64,000 nt of DNA, from positions 1,674,001 to 1,738,000 of the forward strand of contig JAGMVK010000007.1 in NCBI GenBank assembly GCA_020747065.1, read 5' to 3'. The translations under genes and the position numbers were made by a program. Shown piece by piece: positions 32,715 through 46,236 of this stretch (positions are counted from its first letter, which is position 1; every line of letters starts with the position of its first letter). Below the pieces are notes generated by a model. It made no database searches, had not been told where the DNA came from, and saw only the letters and a program-made list of their open reading frames with translations. This DNA is from Cadophora sp. MPI-SDFR-AT-0126. Lineage: Eukaryota > Ascomycota > Leotiomycetes > Helotiales > Ploettnerulaceae.

Positions 32715-35700
32715 TTCCTTGAGCGATTTTTCTCCGCGGCCTCCTGTTGCTGCGGAAGTGCATAATTTGACACCTTTCGCAGCCTTGCATGAGGATGGGG
32801 GTTGAGGCATTTTTACGGGCTGGTGTCTGGTTGGGCAATAAGCATATGGAGCGGAGTTTTGGAAATAATTTTGGGTAATGGAATACGGTAAATACCAACA
32901 TGGGTATTTTGGGGGTTCTAGATTGGGTTTCTTGAAAGCCATAGAAATAGATGCACTTTGTCGATGCTTGATATCCAGCATACGCGTGACGCTTGAAAAA
33001 GAAAGCATTCTCAGGCTTGTGGTCCCAGCCCCACGAACATCTTTGCTTTTGACACCAACGGCCCGTTTCTGTGGTTGAGTTCATATGCTTTGCTCGATTT
33101 GAGCGCTTTCATTATTCGTGGAAAAGGTGTTTTGAGAAAGTAATGACATCGAGATTTGATGAAGAAGGTATTGACGATTGGCTCCGGCGAAGAAATGTAT
33201 GAGAATTTTTGTTGCACTTTGAGACTATTTGAGAGTCAATCGATATGCCTCAAACTCAGCGTGCCTGTAATAGAGAATCTGACCGCGCGCCAATGCTCCA
33301 TCTTGCTGTAAGAGTCGGCTGAAGCTCAACGAAAGCCAAAACTACCAGTTGAGCAGCACATGCGTCCTCTCCCAAACCTAGATTTCTAGCCCGCATTATG
33401 CTTCGACACTTCCGTCATCAAGATTTCTCAAGCGGCGAATACAGAATACATGACCTGTTGACTTGATCTATCGTCAGAACTTTGAGATACCACTGGCTGC
33501 AAGACATTGAAGCGCCCAATGTAGTTCGTGAAGTTTCATTTCATAGGATTTGAAAAGATGACATTGTCAATGACGTTGCCCTGGATGTATATTCAACAAA
33601 TTGCAGAGCCGGGCGTAATGACATTGGCTCGAAATCGTATGCGGTGAAGTTTGTTGACAGTGTAAATGGAGGGTGCAGAGCGAGAAAAAACCTTAAGCGA
33701 GAATGAAGGGTAATTCTGAAAAACAAAAAGCACAGGAGCTGACTTACTCACTGGCACCTGTTCAACGATAGCATCAGCAGATACGAATTGATTCATCTGA
33801 ACGAGGTTTTGATGCAGTCTGGACCAACGGGTGCGCAATTCGATTGCGGCAATTTGAAAGTGGCATGACCAACATCCAACAACCATCGAATGGTCTGCGC
33901 CCCACTCATAACTCGATAATCGCATTCCCAATCTTAGTCTCATGAGATTTTTTGCTTTTAGGCGGCTATCTGAGGGTTTCTACATTCAACTGGATGAGAG
34001 CGAATCTGTAATGGCACGGCCTCGCTCGAGACTCGGGCTACACCGGGGATTCTCGATGTGTGACCGAGAATTACTCTCGTAGATAGGAGAGATATCTCAC
34101 CATCTCCAAACATTTCTCGGGCGAGGTGGCATTGGAGATGAGAGAATTAGACTCGAAATGCGTACATTTTGTGCCCCAAAGCAGAATACAGAAGTGTGCC
34201 CAGATGAAGGGCATGTTGAAGCTGCCGGTAGATAATAGTGCTCAAGGCACAGACTGCAAGTCTGCCAAGAGTAACAAGCCAGTGTCGGAGAATGGAAACG
34301 TGTAAGACTTGGGCATCGTTCGCCTTGTCCGGTCAATCTTGGGTGAACTGTGTCTGCAACACTCCACTTGGAATAATTGAGGCTGTCAGATGGACACGTT
34401 GCGAGGACTCGAAATTCATAGTGAATCAGGAGACACTAGGCAAAGAGACGAGGCGAAGAACAGTAAGAGGCGGGAGTGATGTATGGAAAGAAGTCGCCTG
34501 AGAAGTTACAGACAACGCGAAGATCGCAAATATCGGACGAATGAGAAACATTCGCATGAGCAAATGAATAACGCAAGCTTTAGTGCGAGGCGGCGTAGTT
34601 TCGTCCAGATGGCGACATCACTCTCCTGACCTTCGAACCAAGGATTCAATCTAGGAACATCGCAAGCCTTGTATACGATCAGGTGCAATGAAATGAGAAC
34701 TTCAAAGTTTAGCGAAGGTTAATATGCTTTATTTTGACGCGATTCACAGTTAGCCAAGGAAGCACTGTTGATCTCTCGCCTCGTGCAAGCCCGCTTCGAG
34801 GATGTACCTGGTCAGCCGTCGGATGTTTGCTCAAACCTAACATACGGGCAAATTCAAAGGAAAGAACAATGTAAAAGTCAATGTGAAACGTGCCAACGCG
34901 AGAACTCAACGCATAGCTAAGCATCACCATGATCTCGCTTCGCTACTGTTGCTTCAAATCGCCTCCTGTTTCGGAATTGAGAAGCCCTTGAAAGAATAGG
35001 GGAAGCTCGCTTGTGAACGATTTCTGGGCTCCCGAGGTTGGGACGAAAGGCCCCAATTTTCGATACCCGAATAAGGCTGAATCTATTTCCAATCTAATGA
35101 TCTGCATGATGACTTGGTGATTTGTCTTTCAATCCTTGCTCTCACGACGAATGTTATCTTGTCCAAATGCAGATAACCACGTTGTGTCACGTGGCCATTC
35201 CGAAGATCAGTATCGACAGCCAAATCTCGTCCGCCTCACTTTTCTTTGTGAGACGGCATGTGTAAGGACCAGTCATGTACCTTATGTGACATGGCGCTCC
35301 CAATTAGAGCAATCCAAGGCTTGAGCTGCCAATTTCCTGAACCTGAATAAAAACAAGCCAGCGCAATTTTGGGTGCATGTCAAGAGCCAATAGCTTCAGC
35401 TTTGGCAGCGCCATTTAAAATCTCAATCCGTAAGCGATCTCTTTCCCGAGCCAGAGAATCTCAGAATTTCCATGGGACAGTATAAACCGGGCGACGAGCG
35501 CCTCAAATGATGTCTGCAATTTTGAGCCATAAAGGCCGACCGGAAATTCGAGCCCGTTGGGATGCGAGGGCGATCGTTTGATAGATACAGCAATGAGACG
35601 AGGGGGATCCGAAATACTCAGCTTTGTCGGGTACAATCGAGTTTTGTTTGACCTACCAAAAGTCATGATGGTGTACCAAGTAGTCTTGCAGCCGAATGAG

Positions 35701-37500
35701 TCCAGTAGGCAGGATGGCTGCCAGATCGAGTTTCCTCATGGCATCACGAGGCGCTTGAACCCCACGGCTTGAGCTACGCGATATTTATTGTATCTGACCC
35801 CCAAACCCAAAACCCGCCGAGCTTGTCGTGACGGCGTGGGTGCAATCTCAAACAGAAAATACTGACTGCTGGGATTTGGAAGCACGCCCGGTCAGGGTGA
35901 TGCTGGTGTCCATCAGCTGTGATCGAGTCTCGTAAAGCTGCAGTAGCAAGGAATCATGCAGAATTCAATGTGTGGATGCATTTTCCATTCTGCAGATGTG
36001 AGCAAAAGCAGTACAGTTTCTTGTGGGTGATGTTGGGGTCGATCAACGTGGTTGATCGCTGCTGTGAGGCGTGAGAATGAATGGCGTGGAGCACGCGAGA
36101 ACCGTTGAATAACTGGGCACAGTGAAGATATATCCACCAAGGGGTAGAGAGTTATGAGGCTGCATCGTTGAGACGCACAGTTCGCCACCACTCCTCGCCT
36201 CCACACATTCAGCCGGAATTGAGCAAGGACAGGGGGACGGATGTGGGTGCAGCTCTGTGTCACTTGTTCGGTAGCGATGGGGCTGGCCTCCCATACCCTA
36301 TGTTTTTGCCTTTTGATCCATCCTGGAAGTCTTCCCAGCTGGAATGGTTACTCCCGTCATCTTGACTTGGCATAGCCACTCAACTGGCGGTGTCGTGCGT
36401 CGTGAGTCGCTCGCTGCAGGTGCCCGGGATAACTTTGCCTCGTTCTGGTTGTCGCTACTCGCGCAGAGCCGTGAGAGTGAGTTAGTTGACTGTAACTGAC
36501 TCTTCTTGCTTTGCCCATGCAGCCAGGCCTCATCGTGAGAAGAGGTCTCGATGCAATGCACTGCGCAGCGCTGCACAGGTCTCCGTGGTCGGTCAGTCAG
36601 AGTCAGAGTCAGCTTCAGTCTGATCAGCTCGTGCTGCCGGCCTTCCCGACGGCATAAATGAGAGAGAATGAAGCTCATGCACTGGTGGGTGCGCGAAGTG
36701 GATAGCGTTGCGAACTGGCGATGCGGTGAAGAGCACGGTGTAGGGCAAGGAGTGAGTGCTGTGTAAAAGCGGAGGGAACCTTTGGAGAAGGAAATGAGGG
36801 TTGAGGAGTGGGAGAGTCGAGGAAGAGAAGAAGAAAATCGCGTGGGCAGGAACTATTCATTCGGACTGTGTTATTTGTGCTTGCGAACGATAGAGGAGGT
36901 ACTCAATTGAAAGGAAACTTTGCGCCTTGGCCGCCTCGCGCCTGCATGACGATGCGATGGGGCAAATATTTCTTTTGAAAGATTTGGGTGATATTGTACC
37001 GTACTGCCAAATGACTGAGAAACTTGGCGATCAAATGCCTGTCCTGCTTACTATTGCAAGTAGAAGTATGTATGATATTCCATGATCCGACGGCGGAGGC
37101 GAAAAAGACCACCCATGACGACTTCATCTGAATGCCACCAAGAGGCACTACGAGCCACAGCCACGTCTATTCTACTGCAGCCTGGGGGGCGAGAGGAAGC
37201 TACTCGTATCGATTGTTATCTTAGAAAAGTAAATTACTCCCTAGTTGCCACGATCCCGTGTCAGTGGACTCGGAGACTGCTACATCGTCAATTTTAATTT
37301 CGCCCTGCCAGTACTGAATCGAAACCTACTTAGATCTCGCAATTCCCCCTTGCGTGGTTACCCGTTGTTTACTGTCTTGCCTGTATATTTGTGGCAGACT
37401 TTGTTGCAGCAGTTTTAATGCCCACCACTACTTTTTGCCTTACTTCATATTTGTAATTGTCGTCCTGTATACATTTTCAGTCAGTCGGTCAACAGGCAGA

Positions 37501-37525
37501 GTCAGTCAGTCAGTCAGTCAGTCAG
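37501..37525. repeat. GTCA tetranucleotide microsatellite
   Basis: Six perfect copies of GTCA are seen about 950 nt upstream of the SOK1 ATG. Related TCAG-like short runs occur nearby (around 37480 and 36590-36620). It is a plausible length polymorphism in the SOK1 leader or promoter. Confidence 0.9.
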
Positions 37526-37862
37526 ACGGGAACGACAAGGACAACGATAGCAACGGACCCAAACCCGACCGTCCACGTACCTCGCATGTTGCTCAATCTT
37601 GGAGACTAAAGGGATCATACTGGTCATATCAGATCCATCCATACCTTACTTGGACAACCCGGTGTACTGGGTTGTCAAGGCTTGCTCACCCTCGCCCCCT
37701 TGGTTGCTCCATCCGACTCCAGTCCATTCCTCCCTGTCTCACGCTCCCCGTTACGGACGGACAGAACCCTCGTTCGCTCCTACTCGCCGCTCACTTCGCC
37801 CAATACATTGTACATACCAGCCGTTTCCATTACCAGTCCATAGATTTTTCCCTTTCTCCCTC

Positions 37863-37878
37863 CCTTCCTTCCTTCCTT
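37863..37878. repeat. CCTT pyrimidine repeat
   Basis: A run of CCTT repeats lies in a pyrimidine-rich stretch upstream of SOK1. Such tracts are frequent near fungal transcription start sites. Confidence 0.7.
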
Positions 37879-38460
37879 TCGTCAGTCAAATTCTGCTGTT
37901 TTCGTCAACTTCTCCTTCAATTCCAACTCTTTGGGCGGCCCTTTGTCACTTTCCTTCCTAGCCGTTGATTGCACCCGACATCGTGGGCGACGAATATATT
38001 CCACCCGTCCAGTCCTTTCTGTACTCGCCGCAGGCAATTCGTTGTAGAACGTAGACAAAAATCCGGGTTTTGGATAGGGTATCTATCGCGAGACACAAAG
38101 GTACGTCGCCTGCCGACTTGCAGAAACACAAACACTCCAGCTTGCTTCTACTCCTGGCTCCTATCCGTGCTGCCTCGAGACATCTACTCGTAGCTCGAAG
38201 GATGCTGTGGTACGTTCTGTGGCTAGCCGCATCCTGAACCCCACGAGGACCATTGGATCCTCACACAGCCCAGGCTTCTTTTGTTTGCTGGAAAATGTAT
38301 ACTGAATATCAATGGCCTACAGATTCACTCATCCTCGCGGAGTCATCGAACTCGAGCAAGCTCCGCTTTTGGATACCACACTAAAACGTACCCAAAGCAT
38401 CGCTCGATATAAGTTTGACTAGAAAAGGTTCCGCAGCTGGACTGGGAGAATATAATAATC

Positions 38461-40436
38461 ATGGCGTCAGACGCACACAAGAGGGGAAGGACGAACAGTA
38501 TTGCAGCGGCGAACGACCATCCAAATGCCTCTTCAAATAACGACGGGTCGATGGCCTCACAGCAAGCGCAGGAGTCAAGGGCCCAAGGCGGGCTTGAGAT
38601 ACATGTCGTTGACGAGAGTTATGACGGGAGCAAGTCGGGAGGCAGCCCTTCGCCGAGGAATCAACCCAGTTACGATCCGAGTCCAGCAGAAAAGACCTCG
38701 AGACCAAGCCACCCAAATTATGCTCCGAGCCAAGCAGAAAGAAACTCAAGATCGGGTCACACGAACATCGCCTCGAAGGCAATGGAGAGACAGTTGAGAG
38801 TTGCAGCAAAACCTCAGCCAATCTCGATAGAACCGCCGGTGACCAAAGGGACACTGAGTGAGTTAGACGTGACAAAGATCGTAAACAATCCAAAATTGCG
38901 ACATGATATCAATTTCGATCCTGAACTCCACTTCCGACCGAACCTGGACGGTGACAAGGGAAGAAGGAAAACGGAAAAGGCCAACTACTTTTGGGATACG
39001 ATGCGAATACAACTGCAAGCGTTTCTTACAGACCAAGAGCAATTTGAAAGGGATCTAGGAGATTCGGAGTGGTGTTTACCCGCAACTTTGAACGCCATTC
39101 GAGGCATCCTGGAGACGCTGGTCCCTCAACGAGACAAGGCATCTGTAGAAGAGACATTCAATGTTGAGTTGCTCATGCAGCAATTCCGAATGGGTGTCGC
39201 TGATCTGGTTAAGCTTGCGTTGTGGCTATCTCAGCTGCTCAAATGTCACTGTGCTCCGATGAGGGATAACTGGGTTGATGACATGGTCACGCAACTCAGT
39301 AAAGGTAATCAAACTGGTGATGTTGCTATGCTGGTAGCTGGCATGAAGAACTTGCTCGGAGTTTTAGAGGCTATGAAGCTGGTAAGACATCTTCCAAGAT
39401 TTTGGGATAACTTTATTAATTTCCTCAGGATGTGGCGAACCATCAGATCCGGTGTCTCAGACCCCTTTTGATTGATGATACAGTTCATTTTGAGCAGAAA
39501 TTCTTCATGAAGAAAATAGCACTCGGAAGAGTTGACATTGGTGGTGCCCATTCGTGGTTTCGGCGAGCTAGCAGCTTGCCAGAAGCAGGATCGAGCAGCT
39601 CCGCGATGAATTCCCAGACTTGGGATTTCATGAAGGCAATGGTGAATCTCACACTGCCTTCCAAGGCCGAGCTGTTTCCACACACCTTCCTGTTTGACGA
39701 GGAACGATTGGTCAAGCTACGCACGGATATGCTGGATATGGTCAACCTCGAGATCTGTATGCATTTATACCGAAATCTGGAGGCTCAAAACAGGTCATGT
39801 AGGGACGATACGGTACCAGACATCGATGGGAGTCGTGTTGGCTCATCGGCTTGCACTCCACGGTCATCACCTTCGTCAACAGCTTCCACCCCTGACACGC
39901 TTCCACCCACCCCGCTCTATCTTACGCCTGTAATGTCAGATTCCGCTTCGACGTCCCAGCTCCGAACCTCACTTCTTGCTATTCTAGCCTCATCGACTTC
40001 ATCCAATAAGTGGGAGGCTCTTTCGCCTGATCTTGCCCTTCAGATTCTACGCCACACGACCTCATCGCTCATGTGTCTTCCACAATTCGAAACTCATCTA
40101 GCTTTCCACATCTCTAATCCTCGGTCCAAGCTCTACCAGGACGCAGAGGAAACGGTTCTGACACATCTTTACACCGACTTGAGAAAACTCGTTGAAACCT
40201 ACACGCCTCTGTCAAGTCTCCAAATCTTCGAGTCGGCTACAGCTCCAAAGGTTACCTCTACAAGTGTAGCGGCACCAGGCAACGGCTTTAAAGAGGAAAT
40301 CGCTGAGATGGCCACGAGGATGGCACACATTGGAATTTTGCACTGGAGAGTCTGGGCACCGTTGGCTTATCTCGTTGATCCCGATGCAGAAGAGGAGCAA
40401 GCACCAAACTCTGAAAGGGCCAAGAGCATGCCTTGA
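38461..40436 (+). CDS. SOK1: SOK1 / T-complex protein 11 (TCP11) family
   Basis: Two exons, 38461-39381 and 39429-40436, give 642 residues. The 47-nt intron is phase 0 between LEAMKL and DVANHQI. Residues 1-115 are hydrophilic and contain a repeated motif (NQPSYDPSPAEKTSRPSH, then NYAPSQAERNSRSGH). The TCP11 domain runs from about residue 165 to 630. It includes YFWDTMRIQLQAFLTDQEQF and VELLMQQFRMGVADLVKL in the first half, and NLEICMHLYRNLEAQNR in the second. In yeast, SOK1 overexpression rescues loss of protein kinase A, and the animal relative acts in cAMP signalling in sperm. The molecular activity is not known. A Ser/Thr/Pro-rich insert (about 450-480) interrupts the domain. The leader is unusually long and repeat-rich. 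Confidence 0.9.
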
Positions 40437-42055
40437 AAGCTATAAGCTCAATATTGAGTCCATAGCAATAGAGACCGCAAAAGATACCGATTTGAGAGAA
40501 GCCGAGCCGAGGTTATGGAAGAGGCAGAAACATCATTCTACCAACATACTTCATACCGAAGTTCTAGATGCTGCTGTTTCCACATATCATTGATAAGGGA
40601 CAATCATTGATGGAATCCTTGCATCATTGCCATAGCCGAGGAGAGTAGGAGAGAAAATGGATTGAGAAAGAATGGCGGGACGGAGTCCGGGCAAATGGAG
40701 CCCAACAACCCATGACTAGACATCGTATTTCCTTTACTCTCGACTTTGCACTACTGGTCTCTGTTTTCCTGTTTCTGATACCCCCAACCGTGCGGACAAT
40801 ATTTAGCGCGGTAAACCCCACCTGTAATTTAGAAACTTCGTCTTTTACTGCGCAGCTCTGCATCATTTGGCTCGGCGTGTTTGGGTTCAAAAATTTGCAT
40901 GGATATTGATCGGCGTTGGAAGGTTCGCAGGGCTTTATTTTCATTCCTTAAACTTCTTTTCATCCGTTGATATTGATTAATTGATTGGATGATTGATTGC
41001 GGGGGGTTTGGGTTTGCAATGGTACGGAAAGGAGTACTGATCTTTTTCTCCTTTGTAATAGCGAGCGGGAGTTTCCTTTTTTCATTTATAGATGGCCAGC
41101 TTATATGTATTTTACCTACAGCTCTGGGCGATTCGATCGATTCAATTGGAGGAAGGACAGAAAGACACACAGACAGAAAATTTAGATTTCTGGGGGTGGG
41201 CTCTTTCACTGGCGACGATTGGGAGGAGCTTTGACAAGTTGACGTAGTTTATTCAGTTGAGTTGAGAAAAATTGAATAACAAGGTCAGCGACCAGATTAA
41301 ACTTTCAAATTTATTTCATGTGATTCGGATTCTGAGCTTAACTCGCCTACTGTCGTGACTTACTCGATGTGGTTCCCCTCGAACTTCTCATTGGGGCTGT
41401 AATGCCACCCTCGAGATCCAAGAGCTGGCTAGACACGGTCTCTGGTGGTTGGTAGGACACGGTCTTTGGGGCTTGGTTTACTCTTCCGCTCAGGGAGATG
41501 CGCTTAAGTATGCAATTTCAAGGAGGGGGCTTTCGGAGTGGACAAGGACATCATTCTCGGTCACAGATCGAATGACTTGTCCACATCCACTCATACAATA
41601 ATCATACTTCATTATCGATTGCACGTTTGATATTTCATCGTGACACCATACGTAGGCACTTTCCAGCTCGGCAGCCCAGTGGTGAACCTGTCGCCGTCGC
41701 TCGCTCGCCATCTCTTTTGCTCACAGACAGCACAACTATAGCAGCATGTATAAGTATCCATCCGATTGATTGCTCCTCCCTTCTCACTCCTGTCTTCTTC
41801 TCTCCACATTCGAGTCCGATGCCGACCGTCCTAATGGAAATAACGCCAAACGCAATGCCATGGTGATCCACACCCCAAAACTCCTATTCCCGAACCCTTG
41901 CGCAAGCATCGACAACATCGCTCATTCAATTACCGCTAATGACAGTGTAGTATGATACATACAGACAAGAAAAATCCAGATTAAGCAAACATGATTGTGG
42001 GTAGCAGAAAAATTCAAGCAACCAATAATAGGAAAAAAGATACATGGCGCGTTGA
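40437..42055. other. Convergent intergenic region SOK1 / SOG2
   Basis: This is the 3' flank of both genes. It is AT-rich with T-runs at 41000-41100 and short frames only. No gene or RNA is supported. Confidence 0.4.
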
Positions 42056-45000
42056 TCAGAACGCGACTTTGTTATTACCATTAAACCTTGATCCAAATGA
42101 GTTCATAGGACTGAGTATCGATGCAGGTGTCATGGTCCCGTCGTTAGAGCCGAAAGCTGATGTCATTGTACCTGTTCGTGAAGATGAGACGGAGCTTCCG
42201 TTCATAGAGAGTAAAGTGTCGGCACGATCAAAGACATTGCCGTTAAATATCCCATTGTACGATGCGCTTTGAGGGGTCGATGGCACCGTTGCTTGTACAG
42301 CAGGCCCAAGTGCTGCACTTTGAGGTGTCATTGGCAGAGGTACTTGAGACGCGGGCGATTGGGTGGAGTAATTGCCATTGGACATGCCGTTCTGGGGCGT
42401 GGCTAAGAAAGCCCAAGGCGATGTCTGAATAAGCTGACTGGTTTCCTTGATCGCCTTTTGAAGCGGCCGAAGAAGAATGATAACATCAGTGGGTAATGCA
42501 GCTGAGAGACTCTTAGCCTCCTTCACCTTCATGACGAGATCTGTGTATGTCTGCAAGGAATCAGTTTCTGTCATAGTATGCACAATCCACACAATGTTCT
42601 TACCTGAATGAATGAATTACATAGCTCCCAGAACGTGTTTTGAGTTCGAATGCCTGGATCCTTGAGCCTGATAAGAGATAGTCTGGACTTGAGTGCCTCG
42701 GCTGTCTGCAGAGCAGTGTTGCATTTCAAAATCAAGGCTTGCCAGAATTGTCTTGGCTGGTCTGGTTTGTTCTGTTGAATTCCAGCATCCATTGCCATTA
42801 CAAAATGGCCATTCACATGGGGTAATGCCCTGATGGTCATTTCTGAAGCATCCTGCAGTCGAAGGAAAATTTTCTCGAATATCCTGTCCTCTTCAGTGAA
42901 GTCACCGCCAATTCTACCACTGGACGTCGTCGACGAGGCAAACGACTCCCCAGAGCGAGGCGTGGCACTAGTCATGGTCGCAGATCTTCCAGTCCCGTTG
43001 AGGAATGGAGGGGGAGGACCATTCGTGGCAACTCGAAGGTTTGAGTGCTGAACAACAGTTGCACTTCTTATCCGTGAGCTAGTACCAGGTCGTTCGCGCG
43101 TTGGCGTAACGGATTTATCTCGTGGTTGGAATCTCATTGTCTCTGTGTCCTCTTCCACTTCCGTGACTCTCGACAGCTGGGACTGGCTCTTCAAAAAGTC
43201 AACGCCTGCGTTCCGAATCTCTGCAGTACTCCCGTATACAAGCAAGAGAAGTGTGCGGATATACCGAGGGTCTCCGTTCTCAAGTAAAGTTTCCACGTTC
43301 CTTTGGAGGAGACTGCACACGTGCATGTAGGCACTGACGCAGGTCACACATGCCCGGTGAACATTTTCATTCGACCGTGGAGGCGCGTCTTCATCCTCTT
43401 CGGAATATGTGATGTAATCCTGGATATGTCGATCCAGCTCTTCCACGTGCGTCGTTGCATTGTAAAAGACCCTCTCCAAACTTGTGCGCTTGTTTGTGCC
43501 GTCTCGAGTAACACCAAGGAGGCTTTGAATAAGCGGGTGTACTTGGAACAGCGCATACAATATCCCTTTTGCGGCTTCGACAACGGGGTCAGGCGAAAGT
43601 GACTCTCGCTTCCGTTCTGGTAAGCTCGAGAGGCGTCGGACGTAAGTAGCCCGCTGAATTGAAGAATCTGCCGGACTTGCCGGACTCCTGGAATTGGAAG
43701 CTCCATTTGTACCATTGGGACCTTGCATCGCAGATCCATGACTGAGACCTCTATAATGACTATATCGATTTGTTTTCGTTTCGTCAACAGTATCTAGTTC
43801 AGCCGCTTTTTTGGAAACTATCCCCATCCTTCTCGAGCGGTCTGACGAACGATCTCGGGTCGCTTGCAGTAAGCTTTCACTGTTACTTCGGAGTCGCTCA
43901 TTGGCATTTCCAATCGTAAGAGGCATCACGCCTGGTCTTCGAAGCGCCGTATTCTGTTGTGACAGTCCTCTATAATGCGAACGAGATGGGATGGGAGGTG
44001 GTCGTGGCAAGGCTGGCGACCGCAGATCAGGAACATCTGTTCCGTTGACCTTGATAGGAAATCTCCCACTCATGACACGCTTCATAGGTCGAGGGGTCTC
44101 AGTCCCTTCACTTGATTCTTCTCCGCCGGATTCTGTCTCTGAACGATCTGAAATAGCCTTTTGCCTCAGAAACCTCTTGATTTGCGACGTGACGGCAATG
44201 TCATCCATTTCACTCTCCTGGAATCCACCGTTTGGAGGGGTCGTAGCTTGCGGCTGCAGAACTTCCTTGGGGGGAAATCGCACAGGATTTCCATCCAATT
44301 TGAGAACTTGTAGTGAGGCCATCTCCGCAAGGCACAGGGGTAAGGCTTCGATTCGGTTCTTTTGAACAGACAGGACTTTCAGCGAAGTCAACTTTGCCAA
44401 TTCGGGTGGGAGGATCTTGAGCTTATTACGACCAAGATCTAGAATCTCAAGAGATGTCAATTGGCATATCTGATCCCTTATTAGTCCTGCTCATGCTATT
44501 TCTTGCGCGAACCTACAGATTGTGGAAATTCTCGAATGACATTGTTGCGAACATTCAAGTATCGAAGTGAAGTACATTCCGAAAACCTCGAGGGGAACGT
44601 GGAGATCATATTGTGTGACAATGCAAGTCTAACACATACAGACGTCAGCTGGTGGCATCAACGAGTTACGTTGGACAAGATAGACAATACCGTTCGAGCT
44701 CGTTCTTGATGATATCGACAACCTCCTCCGGGAACCTCTGGATCTGTTTGTGACTCAAATCGATTGTAACCCCTGGCTTCAATTCATTACTAACGCCACT
44801 GGCCTCTGCAGCCTTCGTCCGGTTCTCCTCGATGGCATTCTTCATTGCTTCTTGGGCGAGTGCAACCACTTGCCCCGCCGATATGGGTATCTGCGAGGAG
44901 AGGGAGGAGCTTGGTGCCTCATGTCGCACGGTATTGTTCGGAATTCTTCGAACCGTGTTGCTCAGAGTTATCGGGACGGCGGGCCTGGGGACTCCATTAT

Positions 45001-45061
45001 CTACCATCGGCCTCCCTGTTGACTGCGTCGCTGCCCCTAACGGTCCAGATGGCCGGTCCAT
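42056..45061 (-). CDS. SOG2: SOG2-type leucine-rich repeat protein of the RAM/MOR signalling network
   Basis: Four exons, 44691-45061, 44517-44628, 42604-44469 and 42056-42550, give 947 residues with all phases matching. The N-terminal 95 residues are low-complexity. Leucine-rich repeats span about 100-240, with units such as TIDLSHKQIQRFPEEV, LNVRNNVIREFPQ, ILDLGRNKLKILPPEL and VLSVQKNRIEALPLCL. A long Ser/Arg/Pro-rich segment follows, with two SHYRGLS copies that could be phosphosites. The SOG2 C-terminal domain is helical (ILYALFQVHPLIQSLLG, then WQALILKCNTALQTAEAL). In yeast, Sog2 acts with the Kic1 and Cbk1 (NDR) kinases, Mob2, Hym1 and Tao3 in polarised growth and cell separation. The two small 5' exons both fall inside the LRR. 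The assignment rests on the LRR plus the C-terminal domain and the overall layout. Confidence 0.9.
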
Positions 45062-46236
45062 CTCGATACCTTCGCTATCCTATGGCCCTAATGTTGATTG
45101 TAGTCGTGCTTGCGAGTCGGGGCAGGTACTGTTTCAACTTGTCTGCCGCGAGAAGCAACACAAAACGACGTGAAGCGCAAACGCTGGCGAAAATTAGTCG
45201 AATCGAGTGGGAGGCTGAAGGATAGTCGGTCAGGAGGAGCTGGTAGCATTGCTGGGAGTAAGGTTTCCCACCATGACCGGTCGCCTATCTGTCTGATGCG
45301 TTCGGGGTTCGGGTTCTGGTCTGGAGTAAGTAAGTGATGGATGGAGTGATGTGGAACCGGGACGGAGTCGAGAGAAGTGAGGTGAGGTTTGGTCGCGACA
45401 TCCTTGTGGAGAGGCCGCAGGCCCGCCCGTGAAGTGTCAGTGTCGCTTCTCCTGTGAAGGTAGCACGCTTTAGCCGTTTGCTAGCCAAGCCCGGCCAACC
45501 CACAGAAATGCAGGTACCTACAGACCCAATCAATAGGCCGAACACATCACCACCAACCTGTCAGGGACAGACCAGTAGTGCACTGTCCTTGGTGGGTCGG
45601 TCAGCAGTGCCGCCGAGGTTTGCTTGTATTTCTTAGCTGGTCATGAGCTCACGAATACAACAGGATAGGGGTTTAACCATCCAGCTGCACACATTTCTAC
45701 GTTTACTTGTACTTGAATGTAGTTGTGCCGGTACGTACATGAAGGGCAGTAGTTCTCCACTTGTTAGCCAGAATGTTCGCTGGAAAATCCGTGAGGGGAA
45801 CTAGCGAGCTATATTCAGGGGTTGTAACGAGGCGAGACCGAGACGGCAACCTAAGCCTACTGTAGTTGGAGATCTTCAAGAGGCTGAACTTGATTCCCAT
45901 GTGAGAATTCGGCTCGGATAGATGGAGAAGAGATCTTATCTTGGTCTTATCAGAAAACATCAGTATACGTGTCAAGCGACATCCTTCTGAGCGGTGGGAT
46001 ATCGTAAGAAAGTTTCGCCATGTTAAATAAAGCCTGTCACGTCTACACTGGAGGAGAGAACCTCAACGCTTAAACTGTCGACGACCTGCTGGAGCGAAAG
46101 GATATCGATGACTTGATAGCAGATACCCTTCCTAGGCTTGATTGTCTATACAGATTTTCCTACTCCAACCACGTACAATGTATATCCTATACTATCCTGT
46201 CCCTAGCTATGCATAAATCGAGCTCCCCTATACGTC
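45062..46236. other. Intergenic region between ACH1 and SOG2
   Basis: This contains the SOG2 promoter (SOG2 reads leftward from 45061) and the 3' flank of ACH1. No coding frame of note. The stretch near 45200-45480 is GC-richer than its surroundings, with GAG/GGT-rich sequence. Confidence 0.4.

Larger units (their letters stand above)
32715..38460. other. Gene-poor region, 5.7 kb
   Basis: No supported gene is present. Minus-strand frames up to about 206 codons near 32.4-33.1 kb are mostly the reverse of the transporter's 3' end. From 36.9 to 38.4 kb the plus strand is pyrimidine-rich with overlapping frames and tetranucleotide runs, looking like a long leader and promoter of SOK1. No terminal repeats, target duplications or transposase-like frames were seen. 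Confidence 0.4.

Noticed and set aside
32388..33008. 206-codon minus frame at the end of the transporter gene
   Set aside because: About half of it is antisense to the transporter, and the rest lies in the 3' flank with no recognisable product.
34620..34650. Possible tRNA B-box-like sequence (GGTTCGAA on the minus strand)
   Set aside because: The flanking bases do not complete a B-box, and no A-box or cloverleaf stem could be found around it.
37354..37968. 204-codon plus frame upstream of SOK1
   Set aside because: It runs through the GTCA and CCTT microsatellites, and its product would be low-complexity Ser/Pro/Leu.
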